This document shows, piece by piece, positions 6,702 through 14,031 of a stretch of DNA of 37,885 nt (positions within the stretch are counted from its first letter, which is position 1; the number at the start of each line of letters is the position of its first letter). Below the pieces are notes generated by a model. The model saw only the letters and a list, made by a program, of their open reading frames with translations. It had not been told where the DNA came from and did no database searches. The position numbers and the translations under genes are program-made. The stretch comes from [Clostridium] symbiosum ATCC 14940 (GTDB taxonomy: Bacteria; Bacillota; Clostridia; Lachnospirales; Lachnospiraceae), in NCBI RefSeq assembly GCF_000466485.1, contig NZ_KE992810.1, forward strand, positions 1,251-39,135, in the 5' to 3' direction.

Positions 6702-7400
6702 TTATCCTGCCAGCTTTTGAAACAGACGTTTTGTAAGGAAATAATACCAGATTAAAGCTGCCGCCAAAGCCATGAGAAAATAAAGAACCGCCTCATTCTG
6801 CACAGCTTTAGCTGCCCAGAATGATGGAAGGAAGCCAACAGCATACTGGCAGTAACTATCAATCAAGAATGGGGCTGGTATTCCTAGTAATGTAAGTGCA
6901 GCCAGTTTTGTAACTGCCATTCCCTCCAGTTTATTAGCGGAAAGGGTAATGATCATCAGGGCTACCATAATAGCCTGGACCGCCCCTAAAACGGACAAGC
7001 CTAAAACCATGATGACGGACCGTTTTTCCAATGAAAAGATTACCATCACAATAAATGTAACAACCGTTGACAGAATTGCGGGTATTCCAAGCCTTGAAAA
7101 AATATATCCTGATTTTCCAAGCGGAGTTATTGAAAAATACCTGGAAACTTTATCATCAATTTCTTCTAAGGTAATCATGGCAAAAGCAAAACAAAGAAGC
7201 ACTGGTGCCATGATAGAAAGGAACAAGTCAAACATCGGATAATAGGGCTGTAAAGAAAATTTTGAAGCTTTTTCTATCAATGGGATTCCAAATTTAATAA
7301 GGGCGCCAACCAGAAACGGGGTGAAACAAGCTGCAAGCATCATGGGATCCTTTTTTATCTGTTGGAATACCTGCCCTATGCTGTTAAATACTTTTTTCAT
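6702..7400 (-). CDS. ABC exporter permease, second subunit (232 aa)
   Basis: About six hydrophobic segments alternate with short basic loops: PMMLAACFTPFLVGALI, YPMFDLFLSIMAPVLLCFAF, IPAILSTVVTFIVMVIF, VLGLSVLGAVQAIMVALMI, KLAALTLLGIPAPFLI and a last AVLYFLMALAAALIWYYFL. It is an ABC-2-type membrane subunit, half of a heteromeric exporter with the genes at 7397 and 8077. I set the start at 7400: GGAGGTGTGAAGAT precedes this ATG, and it overlaps the upstream stop as ATGA. The ABC set resembles those annotated in clostridia as fluoroquinolone-type exporters (Rv2686c-Rv2688c-like); this is from memory and substrate specificity is unproven. Confidence 0.8.
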   Translation of the reverse strand: MKKVFNSIGQVFQQIKKDPMMLAACFTPFLVGALIKFGIPLIEKASKFSLQPYYPMFDLFLSIMAPVLLCFAFAMITLEEIDDKVSRYFSITPLGKSGYIFSRLGIPAILSTVVTFIVMVIFSLEKRSVIMVLGLSVLGAVQAIMVALMIITLSANKLEGMAVTKLAALTLLGIPAPFLIDSYCQYAVGFLPSFWAAKAVQNEAVLYFLMALAAALIWYYFLTKRLFQKLAG

Positions 7401-8080
7401 ATCTTCACACCTCCAATACTCTGCCACATTTTTGATACCATCTTATGTGCTGCCGGATATAATACAAAATTTGCCGCAAGAACCAGAACCAAATCCAGAA
7501 ACGTGTTCTGACTGTACCCTGTTATTAAATTCATGCAGGCCATAAATGGAAAGAACCGTAAAATTTCCGGCAGGTCTGTAAATAATCCTGCAATGGGGGG
7601 AACAAAGCATAAAATCTCAATGGGCATAATTACAATTAAAAATTGATTCAGGTTCGCAATCTTCGTGGCAGCCATGATACCGAGCATAGTAAAAATCGAT
7701 GATGTTAATGCTGTCCCGATTATAATACCTGATAGGTTTTTATTTCCTGCCGCAATTCCCAGTATCAATGCGACTACGCAGGATATAAACATCAGTGAAA
7801 ATACCTTGGCAAGGATGTACTCGGATACTTTTGCCGGCGATATGGCAATCGCATGGAGTACCTTTTGACTTTTTTCAAGTAAAACAATCGCTCCCATGAA
7901 GAACAGCCCCATGGCCGCCGGATCGGAATAAATCATAATTGCGGCTGCATTGTGTTTCCAGTTATCCGGTAAAGCTGTAATGCCGAAGACATAAATCACC
8001 GTCAAAACAAAATAAATAAAGTAAAAGCCATAGTTCCATTGGAAGTGGATATCGCCGCAGACTAATCTTCTTAATTTCAT
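7397..8080 (-). CDS. ABC exporter permease, first subunit (227 aa)
   Basis: An integral membrane protein with about six spans (for example FYFIYFVLTVIYVFGI, AMGLFFMGAIVLLEK, VFSLMFISCVVALILGIAAG, and a last LVLVLAANFVLYPAA). The motif DPAAMGLFFMGAIVLLEKSQ and the following AIAISPAKVSEYILAKVF, a charged helix after span 2, are typical of ABC-2-type drug or lipid exporters in which this loop couples to the ATPase. It starts at ATG 8080, four bases inside the ATPase gene's end, and overlaps the next permease as ATGA, so the three genes are translationally coupled. Expression is probably controlled by the TetR regulator encoded at 9028. Confidence 0.8.
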   Translation of the reverse strand: MKLRRLVCGDIHFQWNYGFYFIYFVLTVIYVFGITALPDNWKHNAAAIMIYSDPAAMGLFFMGAIVLLEKSQKVLHAIAISPAKVSEYILAKVFSLMFISCVVALILGIAAGNKNLSGIIIGTALTSSIFTMLGIMAATKIANLNQFLIVIMPIEILCFVPPIAGLFTDLPEILRFFPFMACMNLITGYSQNTFLDLVLVLAANFVLYPAAHKMVSKMWQSIGGVKI

Positions 8081-8922
8081 TGCAGCGTCCTCCCTGTTAT
8101 ATCCACGAAAATATCATTTAATGTCGGCTCACTGCTGTGGACAGAGCGAAGACTATTGCTTTGGATTAGTTCATTTAGCCGTTTATCATCCGCAGTTTGT
8201 GTAAGCATGCATTCACCCGTCTTTTCTCCATTTTCAAAATAAGAGTACCGGATTTTAGCAGCGCCTCTTGACATGATAAGATTATGTGGGGTATCCAGGG
8301 CGCTGACCTTTCCTGATACGATAAAAGCAACCTGATCGCACAGTTCAGTTGCGTCAAACATATTGTGCGTGGTAATAATAATCGTCTTCCCGCGTTTTTT
8401 CTCGGCAAGGATAATATCTTTCATGAGCCTGCTGTTGGTAGGATCAAGGCCGCTGGTGGGTTCATCAAGAAAAAGAATATCCGGATTGTGGACCAGGGCT
8501 TTTATAAAGTTCAGCCTGGAACGCATACCTTTTGAAAAATCGGAAACCTTTTTATCACCGTCATTTTCCAGCCCCACCATTCTTAAAAGTTCTTCAGTGG
8601 AACGGAGCGGCCTGTCATACAGGGAACCAAAGTAGTTCAGATTTTCGCGTGCGGTGAATTTCTCATAACAGGTGGAAAACTCAAAATCAACGCCGATACG
8701 CTCGTAAAATCTGTTAGTCCTTTCGCGGATTTCCGTTCCAGCTACTTTGACACTCCCTTTATATTTTGTGTTAAGACCGGTCAGGACTTTCTGTATGGTT
8801 GATTTACCGGCGCCTGATGGCCCCAGAAAACCGAAGATTTCCCCCCGTCCTACGTGAAAACTCACATTTTCGACAAAAGGTTTGTTTGTGTAGCTGAAAC
8901 ATAACTTGTTGACTTCAATCAT
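8077..8922 (-). CDS. ABC transporter ATP-binding protein (281 aa)
   Basis: Complete nucleotide-binding domain: Walker A GPSGAGKS (34-41), an ABC signature in the FSKGMRSRL form (129-137), Walker B ILFLDEPTSGLD (149-160) and the switch His in TTHNM. The LSGGQ variant FSKGM is common in exporter ATPases of this class. The last 60 residues form the usual DrrA-like C-terminal extension. AAAAAGGAGGAAGT before ATG 8922 is a strong ribosome site. It energises the two permeases encoded downstream. A TetR-type operator lies at 8946-8972 directly in front of the operon. Confidence 0.92.
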   Translation of the reverse strand: MIEVNKLCFSYTNKPFVENVSFHVGRGEIFGFLGPSGAGKSTIQKVLTGLNTKYKGSVKVAGTEIRERTNRFYERIGVDFEFSTCYEKFTARENLNYFGSLYDRPLRSTEELLRMVGLENDGDKKVSDFSKGMRSRLNFIKALVHNPDILFLDEPTSGLDPTNSRLMKDIILAEKKRGKTIIITTHNMFDATELCDQVAFIVSGKVSALDTPHNLIMSRGAAKIRYSYFENGEKTGECMLTQTADDKRLNELIQSNSLRSVHSSEPTLNDIFVDITGRTLQ

Positions 8923-8945
8923 TTTTACTTCCTCCTTTTTGAATA

Positions 8946-8972
8946 TATGACGATTAATAAAATATAGTCATG
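8946..8972 (-). promoter_or_regulatory. TetR operator in front of the exporter operon
   Basis: TATGACGA (8946-8953), 11 bp, then TAGTCATG (8965-8972) form an inverted repeat. The same half-sites with the same 11-bp centre recur at 9624-9650 in the TetR gene's own promoter region. Two copies with identical geometry around one regulator gene are strong evidence for its operator. The operator sits 20-50 bases upstream of the ATPase start, where it would block transcription. Confidence 0.75.
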
Positions 8973-8980
8973 TGAAGATT

Positions 8981-9010
8981 AAAAAAATGTTTGGCTACCT
9001 GTCAGCCAAA
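8981..9010 (-). terminator. Intrinsic terminator of the TetR gene
   Basis: Read on the minus strand, TTTGGCT-GACAGGT-AGCCAAA (9010-8990) forms a 7-bp stem with a 7-nt loop and is followed by CA and seven T residues. It ends the regulator transcript before the exporter promoter, so the operon has its own promoter. Confidence 0.82.
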
Positions 9011-9027
9011 TAACCAAACAAGTGCTG

Positions 9028-9609
9028 CTATTTCTTAACAACCTGTTCCACGATACCATCAACTAAAAGTGTTTGTATCTGTTCTAATTCTTCATCTTCC
9101 CTGAATTGCTCCAGGCAGGTCAACACAGAATATAGAGATTTAATCAATACAGTATGAGGAACGGTAAACTGTACTCCCATTTGCTGCAACATTTCCAATA
9201 TGCGGATATCATTGTACATATGGTTACTGAAAATATCAGGGGACAACTTTCGCTGCAGATAATCCATTATGGATAAATCAATCTGCGACAGGATGGGAGA
9301 AGTAATGATTCCGGTAAGACTCATCATAATGACGTCTTTGGTTAAAGCCTTTTGCGTAGGATAATGCTTCTTCTTCACCACTGATTCAATATTTTCAAAA
9401 AGTTTCTGCTGTAATTGAAAGTTGATTTCGATATACAGGTGTTCCTTGCTGGGATAAAACGCATAAAAGGAGCCTTTGGAAATATTGGCGGCAACAGCTA
9501 AATCATCAACAGTCACTTTCTTTAATCCATGCAGGGAAAAAAGTTTTTCGCCTTCGGCCAGTAGTTTATCACTAATAAATGCTTTTTCCTTTTCAGTAAA
9601 GCGTGGCAC
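9028..9609 (-). CDS. TetR/AcrR-family regulator (193 aa)
   Basis: Residues 8-58 form a TetR-type helix-turn-helix: AEGEKLFSLHGLKKVTVDDLAVAANISKGSFYAFYPSKEHLY in two stretches, with the typical SKGSFYAFYPSK recognition segment. The remaining 130 residues are the helical ligand-binding/dimerisation part with no clear family. I choose GTG 9609, seven bases after AAGGAGGTG; the alternative GTG 9618 overlaps that ribosome site. The gene lies upstream of, and in the same direction as, the ABC exporter and has its own promoter, operator and terminator. It is most likely an autorepressor that releases the exporter when it binds the exported drug or lipid. Confidence 0.9.
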   Translation of the reverse strand: MPRFTEKEKAFISDKLLAEGEKLFSLHGLKKVTVDDLAVAANISKGSFYAFYPSKEHLYIEINFQLQQKLFENIESVVKKKHYPTQKALTKDVIMMSLTGIITSPILSQIDLSIMDYLQRKLSPDIFSNHMYNDIRILEMLQQMGVQFTVPHTVLIKSLYSVLTCLEQFREDEELEQIQTLLVDGIVEQVVKK

Positions 9610-9623
9610 TTTTATCACCTCCT

Positions 9624-9682
9624 TATGACTAAATATTTAATATAGTCATATAGAATATAACACTTATGGCCCGCATTGTCAA
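9624..9682 (-). promoter_or_regulatory. TetR gene promoter with operator
   Basis: On the minus strand TTGACA (9682-9677), a 17-bp spacer and TATATT (9659-9654) form a near-consensus promoter. The operator TATGACTA-N11-TAGTCATA at 9624-9650 begins a few bases after the minus-10, over the transcription start, and runs up to the ribosome site. Autorepression is the simple reading. Confidence 0.82.
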
Positions 9683-9812
9683 TTATTATCTAAAGTAATT
9701 GAAAAAAATGCCGCAGTACCCTAGCGATTTCCTGAAAAAAAGCGCATTATGTGATAAGCCCGGTAAAAAATAAGATGATATAATGTGAACATCAAATACA
9801 GGAGGTGCAACA

Positions 9813-10742
9813 ATGTACGCATGGGAAGCAATCGAACAATCCTTAACATTTATCGAGGAACACTTAACAGAAGAAATTTATACGGAGGAACTGGCAAATA
9901 TAGCCGGCCTGTCCCCTTTCTATTTTCAGCGTTTGTTCAAGCGGCTGGTAAGTAAACCGGTTCAGGAATATGTGAAGCTCCGCCGCCTGGCAAAGGTGAT
10001 TGAAAATCTGGGTAATACCGAACAGAGAATACTTGACGTTGCCCTGGACTATGGCTTTACAAGCCATGCAAATTTTACGCGGGCCTTCAAGGAAACGTAT
10101 GGAATCACACCCGAAGAGTACAGGAGAGATTTACCAATGCTCAACACATTCGACAAGCCGGAAGTTTCCATGAATTACGTCTTAGTAGATGAAGGGGTTC
10201 CGCTGGTGGTAGGAAATATCGTCTTGGAAATCCAGAGAAAAACGTTGACGAAACCGGAAGTTTACCTCGGCTTTGAAACAAAAGTCCGTATTTCTGAACA
10301 GATTCCGGCTGGTGAAAGCACAGGTGTAGATGTGCCGGGACAGCTCTGGAAACGCTACCATATGGAGAAGACGTTAATCGCAGAAGACGTCGATGCCAAT
10401 GTGGAAATGGGAATGTCCCATACGGAAGATACGGCACAGGGCCTTTTCACGTATTTTGCGGGCGGTCTTGTTCGAAATATCCCGCATAAACAGGAGGGAG
10501 ACTTTGTAAAGAGAGAACTCCCTGCTGGAGAATACATCGTTTGCAGGATTGAAGCGGAAAGTTTTGAGGATTTGGTAACGGTTGCCTTGAATCAGGGTGG
10601 AAAATACCTTTTTGGTACATGGCTGCCGCATCACAGCTTAACAACGGAGCCTTTTTCAGCAGAAAAGTATTATCGTGACCTAAAGGATATGGCCTGTATG
10701 GAAATTTGGGTCAAGCCCATACCGTTGGAAAAAAAAGAGTAG
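9813..10742 (+). CDS. AraC-family regulator with GyrI-like effector domain (309 aa)
   Basis: Residues 1-110 are two AraC helix-turn-helix units (IYTEELANIAGLSPFYFQRLFK and, after a linker, ILDVALDYGFTSHANFTRAFK-ETYGITPEEYR), here at the N-terminus as in Rob/SoxS-like regulators. From about 150 to 305 follows a GyrI-like/effector-binding domain (VYLGFETKVRISEQIP, LPAGEYIVCRIEAESFEDL, ACMEIWVKPI), which in this class binds drugs or small lipophilic compounds. AGGAGG at 9801-9806 is the ribosome site. A TATAAT at 9779-9784 lacks a good minus-35, suggesting activator-dependent transcription. Linked to the DUF3788 gene 13 bp downstream. Probably a drug- or stress-responsive activator. Confidence 0.9.
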   Translation: MYAWEAIEQSLTFIEEHLTEEIYTEELANIAGLSPFYFQRLFKRLVSKPVQEYVKLRRLAKVIENLGNTEQRILDVALDYGFTSHANFTRAFKETYGITPEEYRRDLPMLNTFDKPEVSMNYVLVDEGVPLVVGNIVLEIQRKTLTKPEVYLGFETKVRISEQIPAGESTGVDVPGQLWKRYHMEKTLIAEDVDANVEMGMSHTEDTAQGLFTYFAGGLVRNIPHKQEGDFVKRELPAGEYIVCRIEAESFEDLVTVALNQGGKYLFGTWLPHHSLTTEPFSAEKYYRDLKDMACMEIWVKPIPLEKKE

Positions 10743-10755
10743 GAGGGATATTGGG

Positions 10756-11187
10756 ATGGATTGGAATATGCTTTATACAAACGGCGATGCTCCATCTCTG
10801 AAGCAAATAGCGGAGTATATTGACAATCCGTTATGGGCAGAGTTTGACAGCCGCATCCGGTCCGTTTACCGGATTGAGCCTTATATGGATTACAGCCGCT
10901 GTTCCATGCAGCCAGGCTGGAATATTAAATACAAGAAAAGTGGGAAATCTCTTTGTACCTGTTACCCAATGCAGGGTTATTTTATCGCTCTTGTGGTGAT
11001 AGGAAGCCGTGAACTTACGGAGGCAGAATTATTAATGCCGTTATTTTCTGACTATGTGCAGAAAGTATTCAGAGATGCAAAAACTGGTAACGGACAGAAA
11101 TGGCTGATGTTAGAAGTACGGGATAAGGAGATTATGAATAATGTTTTTGAACTGATAAATCTTAGAAAGAGGAGTATATCGCCTTAG
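10756..11187 (+). CDS. DUF3788 domain protein (143 aa)
   Basis: A compact soluble protein with the features of DUF3788: an N-terminal helix (PSLKQIAEYIDNPLWAEF), a GWNIKYKKSGKSLCTCYP strand pair, a YFIALVVIGSREL strand, and a C-terminal KWLMLEVRDKEIMNN. The family has no known function; members are often next to AraC or MerR regulators with GyrI-like domains, as here. It starts 13 bp after the AraC gene with AGGAGGGATATTGGG in front, so both form one operon. Its stop codon is embedded in the first unit of the VanR-type box at 11184. Confidence 0.8.
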   Translation: MDWNMLYTNGDAPSLKQIAEYIDNPLWAEFDSRIRSVYRIEPYMDYSRCSMQPGWNIKYKKSGKSLCTCYPMQGYFIALVVIGSRELTEAELLMPLFSDYVQKVFRDAKTGNGQKWLMLEVRDKEIMNNVFELINLRKRSISP

Positions 11188-11216
11188 GAATTTCTTAATC
11201 ATTCATTTACCATTCC
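11184..11216 (+). promoter_or_regulatory. VanR-type box array upstream of the hybrid transporter operon
   Basis: Three clean 11-bp units: TTAGGAATTTC (11184-11194), TTAATCATTCA (11195-11205), TTTACCATTCC (11206-11216). Units 1-3 align in register with 635-667 (same TTAGGAA, TTAAT and TTTA-CATTC cores). There is no TATAAT at the 26-bp distance seen at the other two sites; a weak TATGCT is at 11265-11270. I infer control of the 11325 operon by the VanR-like regulator or a paralogue. Confidence 0.5.
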
Positions 11217-11241
11217 ATAGAAAATCAATTATCTCAAATTA

Positions 11242-11299
11242 AAAAATTGCCTGCTCATCAATGGTATGCTTAAACTGCCTGATAGAGCAGGCAATTTTT
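11242..11299 (+). terminator. Long inverted repeat / terminator before the transporter operon
   Basis: A perfect 15-bp stem, AAAAATTGCCTGCTC (11242-11256) with GAGCAGGCAATTTTT (11285-11299), ends in a T-run: a strong bidirectional intrinsic terminator for the AraC-DUF3788 operon. Within its 28-nt loop and right arm, GCCTG-ATAGAG-CAGGC (11277-11292) can form a shorter alternative hairpin. It lies 5 bp before the ribosome site of the next gene, so it could also act as an attenuator for that operon. Confidence 0.75.
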
Positions 11300-11324
11300 A
11301 TATGAAAGGAGGTAATTTTAGAGT

Positions 11325-13454
11325 ATGGAGGTGGCTGTGAGAAAGAAGTTAAGACGGATTTTTACAATACTGGGAACAACAGCACTGATTTTTACCATAA
11401 CAGCCTGCGGGAACCGCATGGATGCCATGCAGCCGGATTCTTCCTATGTTGCAGACTTTTTTGATATTCCGGACTCAGTGACAGGAATCGAAAGACTTCT
11501 GCTCAAAGATGATATGGCCTATATGTGCTGTCTGGAGGAAGATGGCACGTCCTATCTGGCAGCAATGAACATTGATGACGGTAAATTTTTGAAGCAGAAT
11601 CTGGAGCTGGACGCCTCGGTTTCGCTTCTGGATTTTGGCTTTGCCCCGGACAACAGTATCTGGGCGGTTTGCCTGGAACAGGCCGGTGTCTATAGTTTAA
11701 GGAAATTTGACAACAGCGGTTCACTGGTTCAGTCGGTTGACCTGGCAGGTGTGATGGACACCTCAGTCATATCGGCAGTTGGAAGAGATTTGTTCCTCAG
11801 CATTGATAGAGAGGGAAATATCTGTGTGGCTGCTAAAGGCAGAAATACGCTGATCTATCTGTTCGACAATGACGGCAGTTTCTTATTTTCTCTCGACTAT
11901 GAGGGAAATCTTATGACAACCACAACGACTGCCGGGGGACAGATTGGTATTTGTGCAACTTCCCCGGACCGTATGAACTATGACCTGCTGACAGTGGACA
12001 TGAAGAGCCGGGATTGGAGTAAAGATAAAATCTATCTGGGCGCAACAGCAGGGCTGTACGGAGGTGTGAACAAAGATTTCTACCGGTTTGATTCTTCGGT
12101 TTTATATGGTTATGCAGCGGGCGCGCAGGAAGGCAGCCCGGTCTTTAACTGGTCGGATATGGGACTTGGCACATCAGAGGTTCATCTTGGAGAATGCACG
12201 GACGGGCGTTTTGTGGTCCTGGCAGCCTCATCTAATCAGACTGAGGTATTATCGTATGAAATGGCGGTTCTGACCAAGGGGGCGGATGAGAGGGAGATTT
12301 TGAGTATGGTGAGCCTGAGCGCGACCCCCGGCCTTGTCCAGGCCGTATCTGATTTTAACAAAACAAACGACAGGTATAAGGTTGAGCTGACAGAGTATTT
12401 TCCGTATGCACAAAATGTTTCCAACGAGGAATGGGATAATGCCATTATAAATCTTAATACACGTATCATCTCCGGTGATATGCCGGATATCCTGGATATG
12501 AGTAATTTGTCTGTACAGATTTATCAAAGCAAAGGGCTTTTAGAAGATCTCTATCCATATATGGAACATGATCCGGAAATCAGGAAAGAGGATTACTTTG
12601 AAAATGTCTTTGAAGCTATCAGCCTGGATGGAAAGCTGCCCTATCTTACGGACGGAGCAGCCATATCCACTATGCTGGCCGGTGAAGATATTGTGGCTGG
12701 AAACGATGGCTGGACCATTCAGGAGCTGGAAAAGGTCCTTGATACTTACGGAGCCAATTCCATAAACAATCTGTCTGGTGCTTCCTTCCTGAAAATCATG
12801 CTTCAGACAGATGGCAGTTTTATTGACTGGAACCTGGGCAAATGCTCCTTTGATTCACCTGAATTTGTAAAAATGCTGGAATTTGCCGGTAAGATACAGG
12901 AAAGCAGCCAGAATGGCTTTGGAGGAACGGAGATGAGCGAAAGCTATGCAGCAGCCTATGAGACTGTGCTGAGCGTTTACCACATCACCCGGTACAGAAA
13001 TTACTACAGCGGGAACCTGAAATTTCTTGGACTTCCCGGAGGCGGAGGTGAGTACAACGTTATCAAACCGGAAGTGAAGGTTGGAATCTCCTCGTCCAGC
13101 CCACGGAAGGAAGGGGCATGGGAATTTGTCAGAACACTATTGACAGAAGAGCATCAGATGTCATGTATGATGCTTCCGATTCATAAGAGGGCGTTTGATA
13201 AGGTCACGCAGGCGGCGGCGGATGGAAAATCTGTCTGGACGTGGATTTACGAAGACGGCAAGGCAACAAAAGAAGATGTGGAGCTGACAAAGCAGCTTTT
13301 AAACAGCGCAGCCTATGTGGAGAATGACAATCAGACACTGGAAGCACTTATATTGGAAGAGGCCGGGGAATATTTTTCAGGGGCAAGGAGCGCTCAGGAA
13401 ACGGCTGAAAGAATTCAGAGCCGGGCCAGTCTTTATATCAACGAGCAAATGTAA
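11325..13454 (+). CDS. Lipoprotein: propeller-like domain fused to ABC solute-binding domain (709 aa)
   Basis: A lipoprotein signal with hydrophobic stretch at 12-27 and lipobox ITAC, so Cys28 would be lipidated and the protein anchored outside the membrane. Residues 40-315 contain about six repeats of strand-rich sequence with D/N-G turns (for example FDNSGSLVQSVDL, IDREGNICVAAK, FDNDGSFLFSLDYEGN), like an NHL-type beta-propeller. From about 320 to 705 it reads as a family-1 extracellular binding protein (AVSDFNKTNDRYKVELTEY, RIISGDMPDILDM, WEFVRTLLTEEHQ). Normal binding proteins are 400-450 residues, so the front half is an addition. GAAAGGAGG at 11304-11312 precedes ATG 11325. First gene of the hybrid operon with permeases at 17193 and 18062. 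Confidence 0.85.
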   Translation: MEVAVRKKLRRIFTILGTTALIFTITACGNRMDAMQPDSSYVADFFDIPDSVTGIERLLLKDDMAYMCCLEEDGTSYLAAMNIDDGKFLKQNLELDASVSLLDFGFAPDNSIWAVCLEQAGVYSLRKFDNSGSLVQSVDLAGVMDTSVISAVGRDLFLSIDREGNICVAAKGRNTLIYLFDNDGSFLFSLDYEGNLMTTTTTAGGQIGICATSPDRMNYDLLTVDMKSRDWSKDKIYLGATAGLYGGVNKDFYRFDSSVLYGYAAGAQEGSPVFNWSDMGLGTSEVHLGECTDGRFVVLAASSNQTEVLSYEMAVLTKGADEREILSMVSLSATPGLVQAVSDFNKTNDRYKVELTEYFPYAQNVSNEEWDNAIINLNTRIISGDMPDILDMSNLSVQIYQSKGLLEDLYPYMEHDPEIRKEDYFENVFEAISLDGKLPYLTDGAAISTMLAGEDIVAGNDGWTIQELEKVLDTYGANSINNLSGASFLKIMLQTDGSFIDWNLGKCSFDSPEFVKMLEFAGKIQESSQNGFGGTEMSESYAAAYETVLSVYHITRYRNYYSGNLKFLGLPGGGGEYNVIKPEVKVGISSSSPRKEGAWEFVRTLLTEEHQMSCMMLPIHKRAFDKVTQAAADGKSVWTWIYEDGKATKEDVELTKQLLNSAAYVENDNQTLEALILEEAGEYFSGARSAQETAERIQSRASLYINEQM

Positions 13455-13487
13455 AATTTTTATATGCAATGGAAAGGATTCAATATT

Positions 13488-14009
13488 ATGAAAAGACAGC
13501 TTAAGAAAAGACAGTTTATGAAAAGAGGAATGATGGGGATATATGCAGCTATCTGCGCGGGGATGCTTATGGTTACCGGCTGTGCAGGTACAGAGACAAA
13601 TGCAAAAACGGAAACAGAAAGAATTGAAGCGACAGAGAGACAGGAAAGTAATCCTGTAATTACTGCCGGTAAGGAGGAGATGGATACCTTTGCCGATGCG
13701 AATGACATGATGAAGTCTGCTGATTTGAGCGGCACAGCCGGCGAATGCTCGGATACCGGGTGCGTGATTAATACATCGCCCTTTGCGGACGGCACTTCAT
13801 CTTCAGGAGATGGGGGCAGCATGACGGTTACTTATACAGAAGACACAGTATTTCAAAAGGGAACCGTGAAATCGGATGGCAGCAGCTACTCTTTGGAGGA
13901 CAGTGAAAAAGACAGGATAGGGGACAGTGATTTTGTACTGTGTTTCGGGAAACAGCAGGCGGACGGTTCTTACCTGGCAGACAGAATCATTATGATTGTG
14001 TTCAATTAA
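13488..14009 (+). CDS. Small lipoprotein, unknown function (173 aa)
   Basis: The N-terminus is very basic (MKRQLKKRQFMKRG), followed by a hydrophobic stretch and lipobox MVTGC, with Cys32 as lipidation site. The mature part is polar, rich in Thr/Ser/Asp/Glu, with a low-complexity region up to about residue 110, then a short strand-rich C-terminal part (MTVTYTEDTVFQKGTV and ADRIIMIVF) ending at the C-terminus. No family is recognised. ATG 13488 is preferred over 13464 because the AAAGGA site lies upstream of it and it starts the signal peptide. It lies between the binding protein and the HlyD-type gene with short gaps, so it is a component of the same extracytoplasmic assembly. Confidence 0.75.
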   Translation: MKRQLKKRQFMKRGMMGIYAAICAGMLMVTGCAGTETNAKTETERIEATERQESNPVITAGKEEMDTFADANDMMKSADLSGTAGECSDTGCVINTSPFADGTSSSGDGGSMTVTYTEDTVFQKGTVKSDGSSYSLEDSEKDRIGDSDFVLCFGKQQADGSYLADRIIMIVFN

Positions 14010-14031
14010 CCTGATAGGAGATGGTACAGCT

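Noticed and set aside
11225-11300. Candidate riboswitch in the leader of the transporter operon
   Set aside because: Only a simple inverted repeat with T-run is seen; no conserved aptamer core could be recognised.
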